DNA from: Rhabdornis inornatus
Taxonomy: Eukaryota > Chordata > Aves > Passeriformes > Rhabdornithidae
Assembly (NCBI GenBank): GCA_013397075.1
Contig: VWZS01000186.1
Span: forward strand, 251,260-315,259
DNA: 64,000 bases
Direction: 5' to 3'
The notes below the pieces were generated by a model that did no database searches, was not told the DNA's origin, and saw nothing but the letters and a program-made list of their open reading frames with translations. Of the stretch, positions 49,201 to 60,047 are shown piece after piece. Each line of letters starts with the position of its first letter. The stretch's first letter is position 1. The position numbers and the translations under genes are program-made.

Positions 49201-52200
49201 TGATTAGTGATCCAGTCTGCACTGCAGCCCCACAGTGACATACTGCTGACAGCAGCGAGTAGTGGAACTTAAAGAAACTTTTAACTCTACAGCCACAAAA
49301 ATAAACCACAAACCAGACTGGAAACACTAGCAAGTACTGTGATAAAAGTAATTAATGAAATCTGATTGCTGACTGAGTCAGGAGACCTTGAGAAAAACAT
49401 AAAGTGGAATGTGCAATTCATGTACGTCATAGCAAATATTCACCCACAGACAACATTCAGAGTACATGCATAACTTTTATATATGTATCTTTTAAAATAT
49501 TGCCTTTGCATCTCTTATTTTTGTATTTTGAAGTTTTTTAGGGTAAGATTGATAAATCAGCATTCAATATTTGTCCCTTTCCTTTTCATATATCCAGTAG
49601 AATATTTTCCAATGTGGCTAATAGATGTAAGTGAGGTATTATTAATTTTAAATACTGAAGAAATTTTATAGGACCAGTGCTATCATCCCATTTTGACTGT
49701 AACTACGAAATATCTTATCAGAATTTTTTGACTGCTTCTTTTTGCAAGTACTTGCAAAAATATGGTCATTATTCTTCCCAAGAAGTTCTTTCTGTTATTA
49801 AAGAAATACAGAAGTCTATGAACTGAATTTTTATTACTTTTCTGAATTTTTATTACTTTTTTATTACTTTTTTTGGATACTTGAAGCATAGCGTCACTAG
49901 GGATATTCAGAGATGATTTGAATGTTTTTCTAAATTTCTTGTTTTGTATTAGAAGTCTTTCCCAAGTATATAAAAACACAAGATCTAGGATATTTTGTAA
50001 TGACTAATATAAGAATGCGGCAAAAGGGAATAATACTAGTTCAGAAAACATGTTTTATAGCACAGGGACTCTTCAAATTGTAAAGGCAAGCTTAATCTCT
50101 TGGGGAATATTTCAAACATATGATGTTAACACTCTAAGAGAAATAGCAATATGTTTCAAAACAAGACAAACAAAAAAACCCATCACTGTGCTAAAGCTTG
50201 AAGATTAAAAGGTAAGGTAGTCAGCCTCACTGGATTAATTTCCAGATAAACTTTCTTCACACACCTGAATGACAGCTCCAAAGAAAAAAAATGGCTTTCA
50301 CAGCACTGTGTGTAAGAGGATCCAGACACCATTAAGGAGCATCTGAGAAGGTAGGCTATTCTGCAGATGCTTACATTCTTTTTCAGCTGGGTCACACTGA
50401 AAGAATTTCAGATGAGGAGTTATGACGGAATTATCAAGTTAAATACAAACACTTCTTGCAAGAATCATATTTCGTGTTGCTTTATTTGTAACATATTCTT
50501 TCAGATTTTACTTCCAAACCTGACTTGTCTTGTAAACTGCATTTTGTCTTTCTTTCACTGTTAATTAGATCAAAGCCAATTTGGGTAAATTCCGTAAACT
50601 TGGGGTGTAATATCTGGATATAAAGGTAGAAGCAAGAGTCTTAACAGAACTTCAAGGAGGTGCAAAAATAAACCAGCAGAAATATCAGGATCAGCCTCAT
50701 TTTGCTCAGATTTTTAAAATCAGTGTCAGGCTGTTCTATTAAAGTGATGCAGTTTAAGCATATCTATGGTAAAAGCTGACTTTTGTGACAGAAGAATAAT
50801 CTCTATAACTTCCTCCACGTGCAGAACTGTAGGTCTGTATACAGCATGAGAGCATACTAATGTGGACACTGTGCAACCTCCTTCCTCAGTAAGGCACTTA
50901 AACACTTAAACACTAGTGTTAGTCATAAGCAAGTACATTGCAGAAGAGTTTTTTTGGCAATAATAATAAAGAAGGTGAATAACTTCTCTGATTCTTTTAA
51001 TACTAGCATGACAAACTTAAATAGCAAACTAAACACTCATGAAAGATTTATCACTTACGAAATTAGTATCTTCTTATATTTCAGTGAGTGAAACTTCACC
51101 AGCGCCATCCGTTCAGTGACAAGCAGGATGATATTGAGGTATGCTCCATCGTGAGCCACTCAGCCTTCAGACACTTTCCTGTATATCCAGCACCTGAAGC
51201 ACCCCTGTGAAATACTACGATGACTAAACAGGACAAGTCAACAGAAGGAAATGGTAACTACAAATATAATTATGCAACTTAAGCACAGATTCATTTTCTG
51301 CATGTAGCTCAATAGTGTGAAAATTCTGTTTTCTTCTACTTATTTTTAATATAAAATCTTGTTAGTCACAATTCATTTACTTCTTTTCAGAAATGTGTTT
51401 TATTTGGAAGTTGACTAGTTGTAGCAGGGTAGTGTGGCTTTCCACTGATTAGTGAATCAAAAGATTGTGGCTACAGCCCTGTTACTTTTCTTACACTTGT
51501 ATGTAGTTTGTAGGAAATACTAAGAAAACAGTTGCTATTTTGCGGCTTCTGTGAGGTGCACGAAAACAATGCCTCCTTTTCTTACTGCTTTCAATATTTT
51601 TTAATGAAATGTCAAAAATTCCTCACAGTAAGATTAACGGTATTTCTATACTAATGCTACACTGTTCTGGATCTAAGAAATGTTTTTGTAAGGTAATAAT
51701 GCCTAATGGCTTTTTCGGACGATGTGGCAAGGCAAGTCTAATACAGGAAGTGCTCTCAGTTCTCATGAGCAGTGCTACTCTTTCTAAAGCAAGGATCTCT
51801 ATTGTATGCAACAAGCATGATGTTTCTTGTCTTGACCATAGAAGAAAATTTCCAGGCACCTTATTCTTTAGGTCTTTCTAAGTACCAGGCCTGGTACTAC
51901 TAAACAGGGCTTTCTAGACTTTTAATCCATAATGATAACACTCAGTAGTAATAAAATATGTTCTACTTCAATAGATAACATCAGAAGGGACTGCTGAGCA
52001 TTTTGACAGACTATAACAGGCAATTCATATTTAAAATCCATCCAATTTATTTTCCTTTTATTGTCTGAGCTCCTTGTATTATTCTTCACCTCATTTTTTT
52101 TCCTACAATCTGCCCTTTACTGACCAATTGAATTTTAAAGGAGTATATTCTAATGGAACTCATTTTAACAGAAGAAAATCATAGAATTTATTGCAGCATA

Positions 52201-53473
52201 GGCAAAATACTTAATGGCTTAAAAAGAAAATTTATCTTCATAAGAAACATTATGAGTGTGACATAAAACATACACATTTTTTCTAAGCATTTATAATTAA
52301 AAAATTTCTAAGACTAACAAGGTTCTAAGGTTGCTGTAAACGTCTGCCTTTTACTTGAAAATACCTGACTGAATTGACTTGTATTGTGATCCAGTGACTT
52401 CACTATTCATTTGAATAATAGAGGATATCATTCCCATGGCAACGTAAAGACTTTTGTGGCTGAATCATGATCACTCCTTGACACTTCTTTTTCCCATAAA
52501 AATTTATCTTTATATATAATTTACAATAAAACCTAACAAACTTAATGACAATTATGTGTGTATCTGGAGATGAGGTCGTGTGAATAAACTTAGGACTGCA
52601 TTATGATTTCAGAACATTAGAAAAGCTGGACTTCCATTACTTATAACTATGAGACACTTCCAGAATGTAGTTCTCAATCCACTTCTAACTTAAAAAATCG
52701 GGGGGCTGGACTTATATAACACAGAGTTCAAGAACTAATCTAGTTGCAGTTTCTTTACAGGGGGTTTTGTATCGTAACTGCTGACAGTCCTGAGGAATAT
52801 TCTTGCAAAAGTTTCAAATAATGCATTTTTGCTTTTTGGTATCTTTATCTCTAGTGAAACCATTCTCGGTTTGGTGATTCTCCTTGTTTCACAGCATGTC
52901 TGCTTCAAAGTCTAAGATAGTAGGAGGTGTATGGTTCATTATGCTGAGTTCCTAAATTTGAGTTCATTGTTCCTGGCATCTCATATGGGAAAAGACAACC
53001 TAGGGCAAAAATCATCAAGAGTGGATTTTTAAAAGGGAGCAGTTGGAAAGTGCCTCTTACCCTCAAAATATAGTAAAAAGAATATGTGGTGAGCTGCTCA
53101 GCTCTAGTTATCAACTTTAAAGGAGCTTATGATATAGCAAAAAATACGATTGACTTCACATCCACTAAGAACTCTTAATTTTAAACTTGAACATAAAACT
53201 CCTTTCTCCATATTATCATGTGTTCTTCCCATTTTAAAATCGTTATTAGTGAATGACAATGAGCTAAATAAATCCCGTTTCAGAACTGGAAAAGGCCAGA
53301 CTGGTATGGTTTGCTGCAGTCTCAGACTTCTCAGGGTGTACCAAACACTTAATATTCTGATCCTAATTCTTGCAATAAAGACTGCAATGAAAATGGAAAA
53401 TTGCCCACCACTACCCCATTGTGTGATGAAGACCAAATGCAAATGCTGTGTCTTGTTTTATTACAGTACTCAA
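46224..53473. other. 7 kb non-coding stretch with minor low-complexity runs
   Basis: It contains a diverged copy of 46167-46198 at 46430-46465, a poly-A run at 46978-46990 and a GGTTT run at 48831-48866. An ATTTTTATTACTTTT repeat lies at about 49826-49873. A short segment 51086-51139 is bounded by a plausible acceptor and a GTATGC donor. No gene or transposon is otherwise recognised. Confidence 0.42.
48831..48866. repeat. (GGTTT)n pentanucleotide microsatellite
   Basis: Six to seven TTGGT units, flanked on both sides by related T/G-rich sequence (TTTGTTTG before, GGGGGGTTTTGGG after). Confidence 0.9.
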
Positions 53474-53825
53474 TGTGCCCTGCAAGCTTGTCAGCTCTCT
53501 AGCCTTGGATAAGACAAAGCACTCCAAGGTTAGATCTTTGTAGGGCACAGGTGGGAGAACACAGGTATATCCCTAGAGACGGAGTAAGATACAGAGGCCT
53601 GGAAACTTCTATGCATGTTTCCCTGAAGGGGGTGAAATACTGAGGGGCTTCTCATTGGACTGTCTTCCCCCTCTACCTTTTGTAAGCTTTAAAACAGCAA
53701 TGTCAGATTTTAGAATCCTTGCTCTGAAATCATGCAATAAACAACTTATTTATCCCTGAAGGGAGGATTAGCCTAGGAGAAGTCCTGACCCTCAAACTGA
53801 GAGGCAGCTATCAAACCTTGCCACA
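53474..53825 (+). mobile_element. candidate solo LTR, about 352 bp, plus strand
   Basis: The interval starts TGTGCCCTGC and ends CCTTGCCACA. In order it has an inverted CCAAT-type ATTGG at about 53653, a TATA-like CTTTAAAAC at 53687-53695 and AATAAA at 53736-53741. That is a promoter-to-poly(A) spacing of about 45 bp and a U5-like tail of about 85 bp. A GTGCCCTGCAA / TTTGTAGGGCAC inverted repeat sits near the 5' end. Flanks CTCAA and TGTGA do not form a target-site duplication, so boundaries are tentative. Confidence 0.4.
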
Positions 53826-56430
53826 TGTGAGTACAGGTGAGAAGGAAACCAGAGAGAGGAGAGTGCAATCAGATGATGTATCCCATGCTAGCTACAGTGT
53901 CAACGTGACCTATGTGAGCTCAGTCTCTGTCCTTTCAGCAGAAAATCAGAAATTTTTTCTTACCAATGGAGAAGAAATGAGCTATTTATGGATGTAAATT
54001 GAATGGATTTCATTTGCTCCCTGTGGTCCCCAGCTGTATTTTTCAGATATTGATTTAAAACATTTCAAATATTAGGTGGGTGAATTTTCTTCACTGCAGA
54101 GAAGGAAAACCCATTGCCCCAGAGACAATTTCTGGAAACAATTCAGGCATATAGGTCTGCAGGGCACAGCACTGTACATTAAGACTAGTAAGTCTTCCAG
54201 GACCCAGATGTCCTTATGACATTGAAGCATAAATACTCATATTGGTATTTTATGATATCGTCAATTTAGATGGGAAAAATAAGCAACATATTAGCCAGTT
54301 TGTGTGTAACTGAATAGCAATTATTATTTTACTTTATATATTCATAGTTATTGCTGGCCAGGATACGTTTTTTTTGAGTTGTGTGATTTTTATGTTTGTT
54401 CATTGGAAGTAAAAATTTGTGACACTTACTGGGAAAAACAGGAATAATAGAGCATAGTCTGAAATGTTGAGCATTATGGTTACTCTATAAATGTAACTTT
54501 TATTTGAGGTTTCTGTGTTTCAAGCTCTCTTCTTATGTGCCCAAGGTGGGCCAAGGTGTTCTTCCCAAATTCTGCAAAGAGACTAAGAGGATCGGGTCTC
54601 TAGTTAAGGTCTCAAATCTTGGATACTGAAGTCTGCATTAATTCACTTTCCCAACAGACTTTCTGTGGTATCTTGATATATTATTTCTGCTGTATTTCAC
54701 AGATGTTACTTCTAGTGTTATTTATTATCACAGAAGTGTTGTGAGATACACTCATATATCCATGATTAGAAAGAATAAAATTGAAATGTATGTAAATATA
54801 AACTGAATATTACATAACACTTCCATTTTTTGACTAGTACTTGCCAGGCATTTATTGTCTAAAACAATCTTGCATTTCTAACATTTCTTCTTGTTGAACA
54901 CTTAGTTTATTATCAATCTAGGGTGATGTCTTTACAGCACTGAAAAGACATGGTCCAGTTCAGAGGAAAACACAGTAACTGCTTTACTAGGCTCTGTTGG
55001 CAGATAGTAGGCAATCTATTGTCAAGATTGGCTTGACAATAACTTAATAAAGTAGACATTTATTTTATAATGTATACAAGAAGTCAGACAGCACTTTTTA
55101 ATATGCAGGTTACTTTGCGTTCCACTGAATTTTTAGTAGCACCAAAATGCAGAATTGCTTAGTAGCAATCAGCTTTACATAGTAGTAGTGGGAGCATAGA
55201 TATTACAAGAATGGGCCATGTTCTATGATTGAGTTTCAAGAATTATTTTCGCTCTCACAGTGAAAGATCCATAAAACTGTATCAGTATAGAATAAGTTTA
55301 AAAAATCCAAAGCATGAAATCTGGGTAGTTGCTTTTGATAGAAGGTGTACAAACAACTTGGGAAAGCATGGTAAGGGTAAAACAATTCTTATGATCTGCT
55401 AAATAGACACCTCATAGAACAAAGACTATGCTGTTATGCATGATTTTCTGCCCATAGTTTCCTCAACAGCCAACATGTCGATGTTTGGAGCCTTCTCCTG
55501 AGCTGTCTGATATTCTGCCTTGTGTCTTGCAGGTTGGTCTGAGTGCCTATTCAGGACACCTTCTTTAAGTCTTGTGGTCTTATTTATGGCTATAGTCTAA
55601 ATAACACTTCAGGTAAAATGATAGCTTACTTAGATTACACTATCACTGCCCTTAATCTAGAAAGATGAGAAAGTTTCCCTTAAACTACTTGGAAAAAAAA
55701 ATAAGAAAGTGATTGGATTTCCTAGACTAAAAGGACTTATGGGTTATATTTTAAAATATACTTAATGATACATATGCAAATATACTGTCATTAGGACAAG
55801 CTGATGTATCCTGGAAGGTGTAGCAGTTGAGCTTTTGGTCTGGGTCACACTAATTCAAGTTATCTGAGTCAAATGCTGCTATTAGCCCATGAATATTAAT
55901 ACTGTGAAGATAAGGGGTTCTATCAACCCTTTTCTGGAAAAATTAGTAATTCTAGACAGTGCTTTTTGTGACACTGAGTTGTTTTTACAGGAGGATTCAC
56001 TGAACTTTTTGTAAATGGGATCACATGATCTGTTTAAAAATTCTCAAGATTAGTATACATATTTCCCATATAGTGGAATTTTATAGTGAGGATTTTTTCC
56101 CTGCAATGAATACTACAGTATAACTTTAAAAAACTAAAGCATAAAAATATATTTTGGCACCCTGTATGATGCTAATACAGTACCTGAGGAATGCACTCTA
56201 CTGTTTGTCTATGTTGTGGTTTACAGCAGAGCATGGAAATTAAGTGCTAAACTGCATTAGATATAGTGTCATCGCAAAGCATAATTTGTGTTTGAATATT
56301 GTTGAAATTCTTCTCCTGTGGTTCATTGAGACAGGCTTTTACACAAGCAACTGAATTGCTGCATTGTAAGCTGCCTAGTCTGTTTCTTTCCTCTTTGGAA
56401 AGTATCACAGAGCTTATGACCTGAAATTGC

Positions 56431-56472
<42 letters not shown>

Positions 56473-59400
56473 GTAGTAGTAGTAGTAGTAGTGGTAGTAG
56501 TATAACGTTCTTACGTATGGTAATGCTTATATATCTCTTATTACTCAAATACCCAGCCAACTATCAACACTGATCTTTCAATAATAAGTGCAAAACAGGC
56601 ACAAATAGTATTAATGTAGCTCTTCTGAATTACAAGTTGCCAGGGGTAGCTGCAATGTGTGGTGTGGGGTGGCTGTGTAGCTTACATCAACCCATGCATA
56701 TGTTCAAACCATGTGGTTCAGAACAGTTCTCAGGAGTGACAAAGGTCTTCCATTCCCTCTCCTCAGTGATTTTTTTCTCTTCTAAACAACACTGACTGCT
56801 ATCATGGCTGTCACAATCAATGACTTTTAGCTCTATCTTGAGCTTCAGCAAAATGCTCTCTGCATGCATCTACATCATACCCAAGGACCTGGAAGAGGTC
56901 TCTTTGTAGATACACCAGAATGAGGACACCCCTCTAACAGTCTTCCTATTAACACACTGTATCTCTATATGAAATTCAGTTTGGAGATACAATTTTAAAT
57001 CTTTGCAGACATAATTTTGAAGGTGCACTAGTGCTTGCTGGGCATGTCTATAGTATCCTCTTCTAGCTGATAATCCCATATAATCACTGGTCATGCTTTC
57101 TAGGTTTGTTTTATGGTGATTTTGTTTCTGTTTGATTATAGGCTTTTTATTTATTTTTTAAAAAATTGTTCTTTATCACTCATGTGTTTGATAATTCAGA
57201 TTAAAAAAATATTAACATACAGAACTTAATATTCAGATACTCTCACCCATAGCAGTGTTTTCAATGCTTTCTTCAAGCAGTCTGAAATCTGTAAATTAGC
57301 TTAGAATTTTATCTCAAATTTTCAATGTAGTGAATTTGTTATCATTATTTGACTAGAATTAAACAGACTCCAGCAGCTACCTTCTACCTTGTTTAAGTCT
57401 CTGTGTCTCACAATCACTTGTCACTGTCTTTGTTAAGTCAATATGATGTCAACTCAAGCTTGGTAGGCGTTATTGCTGATACATGTTTCAGTATATATTG
57501 TAAACTTCCATTTGTTTGCTTGTTGTATGGGCTCATCAGGCTGCTCTGAGGCCAATCTCTGACCAATAAAGTGCTTTTCTGCCATAGGAGATCAGCCAAA
57601 GCATTTGTTTCAATAAGAGATAGTGCCCTACTGTTGCATGAGAAGTATCTCTTTAGAGGTGTCTGTCTTCATCTTTGCAAGCTTTCAATAGCAGCACAAT
57701 GGTCTTTATTAAAGGAGATCCTGTTACTGTCAGCAGCAGGAGGCATGTGTCCAGGAGGAACAAAGGAGCACTTATTGTCAATTCCGATGATAATATTGAA
57801 TGACAATATTTTTGCATAGTCTTAAAAATTGTGGTGCAGATGCTGTAGAAATGGTAGAAAGTGTTAATTACAAATGGATGTTTTGTGTAGAGAAGTTAGA
57901 CTCAATTTTAATATGCCAGTTAAATTCTGGTTAATAAACTTTGCCTGTTACTGCAAATAGTGAAACAAGACCCTGGATTTCTTCTTGTTTGCAGCCTGAC
58001 ATATTTTGTTCCTTTTCTTTGATACTAGGCAAAGCCAGGAGGTTGCTCTTCATAGTTAGCCACAGTAGTCCCTAAATAAATCAATTTGTGAAAAAATTTT
58101 CAATGAGTTGCTAGTGGTTTAGAAAAATTTATAAAAGAAACTGGGAAACCAGGGAATGTGTGAAGAAGGGATATAAAGAAAATTTAAGAAATGTTACAGA
58201 TGATTGAAAAAGGAAGATACCTGCAGTTTCTCACCTGAAAAATGCAGCTATAAGGATCAGCACCTATCACCTGTCCAGAGGGGAAACTGGACAATATACA
58301 CAGAGAACATACAGATTATATAGGAGTGGAATGACTGCTACCTACTTCTACTATTTCATTGTAATCTCTGATATTCTTATTAGTTTCCTACTACCATGTA
58401 TTTCTATAAACACCACCCATGTGTCTAAAGTGTTTTCCCACACATACAAGCTCAAAAAAACCTCAAAAAAGCCCATTAGAACCTGGCTTCTCAAGTATTG
58501 CTTCTGAAGAAACTTTCCTAGGGAATATCAGTAGCAGTTTCAGAAGCAGTTTCAGATTACTTACACATTAACTAATATGTTCATACCAACATATGTTTCA
58601 AAGAACACATTAATTAGATATTAATTAGATATAATATGGATATAATACATATGAGGGTATTTTTATCATTTAGTTTATTCTCCATAAATCCATGATTGCA
58701 GTTTCAAAGTCTACCAGGCAAGTGAAGTGGATATTTTTCTGCTTATTGATGGGTAGCACAGACATTGTGTCTTACTGAACTTTTTGCAGATGAAAAATTA
58801 AGCAAGAGATCCACTACAAACCAAAGATTTTTCTAAGGAGAGCCACTACAATCTTCTATAAATAGACCATCCCTCTAAAGCTTTCAGTGTTAAAAAAATC
58901 TCATGTGTGAGAGTGGTAGAATAGAACTTTTTTGTGGTAGAGCATACAAGTGAGTTTGATCAAGTTTTGTCCTTGTGCTTAAAGATTTGGTTGTCGGAAC
59001 TGAGAGTAGGTCTGCTCTTTCTTCTGGAACTGCACTCTTCAGCTATGCTGCAGGTCTGGAGCTTTATGCCCTCCAGTCAGTCAAATCAGAAAATTCTTTC
59101 AGTATTTTTTAATCTCAGTCAGTTATTTATTTCTCATGTTTAAGAAAATCTCAGAAAAATCTCTGAGAAGCATTTTCATCCTTGTTCTCCAAATTTTAGA
59201 GTATTTTTAGCATCCTCTTTTCCTATATATTTCTTCCATATGAAAGAGTTCTTCCCAGTGTCCCTTTGAGGCTTATTTATTTGAGTGCTGAAGGAAAGTG
59301 TAACTGTTTTTTCTGTCTTTATCTTACCTCTTGAAAACTGTTTGTCATGCTCCAGAAGTCTGGGTTCATAAAATGTTGCAAAGAAGTACAAAGCCGTAAT

Positions 59401-59483
59401 TGCCAAGAATTTCTTGAAACCCTCAAATTCCTAATGTTTGATCTACCCTTCACATGGACTGGCCTTTTTTTTTCACTTAACAG
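53826..59483. other. AT-rich non-coding stretch upstream of the exons
   Basis: No gene or transposon recognised apart from the compound microsatellite at 56432-56502. An AATAAA followed by a segment ending GCCTGACA near 57933-58001 has LTR-end flavour but is too short to call. If the exons at 59484 belong to a larger transcript, this is probably its upstream intron or flank. Confidence 0.4.
56432..56502. repeat. compound microsatellite (AAT)n-(TAG)n
   Basis: About 13 AAT units run directly into about 10 TAG/TAG-like units (one TGG interruption). The change looks like an A-to-G substitution that spread by slippage. Confidence 0.95.
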
Positions 59484-59546
59484 ATGGCAGTGGTGACAAT
59501 GAAGAAGGCAGTGCAGTTGAGAATGAAGAAACTGCCAAAGGAACAG
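59484..59546 (+). CDS. internal exon of an unrecognised highly charged protein
   Basis: The exon of 63 bases lies between a pyrimidine-rich acceptor (CACTTAACAG, to 59483) and a donor GTCAGT at 59547. Its first two bases complete a codon begun upstream, then 20 codons follow and one base is left over (phase 1 to phase 1). The reading is acidic and serine/glycine-rich: GSGDNEEGSAVENEETAKGT. The leftover G joins AA of the next exon to make Glu, keeping the frame open. An alternative donor four bases on (GTAATG) would break that frame. At least one more exon must lie upstream. The frame starting at the exon's own ATG is also open, but is not the frame continued by the next exon. Confidence 0.68.
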
Positions 59547-59677
59547 GTCAGTAATGTGGATTACTTTGAGGCCAGACACAGATGCTTTCTGATTATTAGT
59601 AAGAATGAAGGAAGAAAGTTCTCCTTGTAACATGTACCCTCCTTTCATGTGTTTTAATGTTTTTTAATCAATCACAG
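59547..59677 (+). other. intron between the two charged exons, 131 bp
   Basis: GT...AG boundaries, a T-rich 3' end (TTTTAATGTTTTTTAATC, then ACAG), and stops in the reading frame used by the exons. The short length is common for bird introns. Confidence 0.65.
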
Positions 59678-60047
59678 AAAAAGGGAGGAACAGAACAACA
59701 CCAAGAACCAGAAGGGCACATGCCAGAGGGATAGACAGGCATGGTGATGAGGAGGATGAGGAGGATGAAGATGGGACAAGGAGAGCTGGGCATCGCAGGC
59801 ACAGAAACCGTAGACGAGGACGAGCAGCAGGAAATGAGGCCAGTGATTCTGATATGGAACCTGCAAAAGCGAGGAAGAATCAGAAAAATCAGAAATCCAA
59901 GGAAGACGATGAAGAAGAGGAAGATGAGAAAGAGGGTAAAGGCGGGAAAGGTAAAAATGGGAAGAAAGGGGACAAAAAGCCTGATAAAAAAGGGAAAAAA
60001 GAGAAGGCCAACAAGAAGAAAAAGGACAAAAAGAAATCGGGATCAGG
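59678..60047 (+). CDS. exon of the same unrecognised highly charged protein (acidic / Arg-rich / Lys-rich)
   Basis: After the acceptor AATCAATCACAG, 122 codons read without a stop. A basic stretch (EKGRNRTTPRTRRAHARG) comes first, then an acidic run DEEDEEDED (about 59746-59772) and an arginine-rich patch RRAGHRRHRNRRRGR (about 59779-59823). Next come SDSDME, a likely casein-kinase-2-type site, a second acidic run EDDEEEEDEKE (about 59908-59935) and a long lysine/glycine tail ending KKKKDKKKSGSG. Such alternating charge is seen in nuclear proteins and in cytosolic tails of some membrane proteins. A TMC1/TMC2-like N-terminus was considered but no diagnostic TMC sequence is in the window. The donor at 60048 is GTAATT. 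If that intron were retained, TAA at 60049-60051 would end the protein, and AATAAA lies at 60075-60080. The exon may therefore be internal or terminal. Confidence 0.72.

Noticed and set aside
57842..58001. LTR ending in GCCTGACA after an AATAAA
   Set aside because: The only TG start consistent with it gives about 160 bp, too short, and there is no TATA box or target duplication.
59484..59630. Protein starting at the ATG that opens the 59484 exon
   Set aside because: That frame runs through the intron to a TAA near 59630 and does not continue into the exon at 59678; the shifted acidic frame does.
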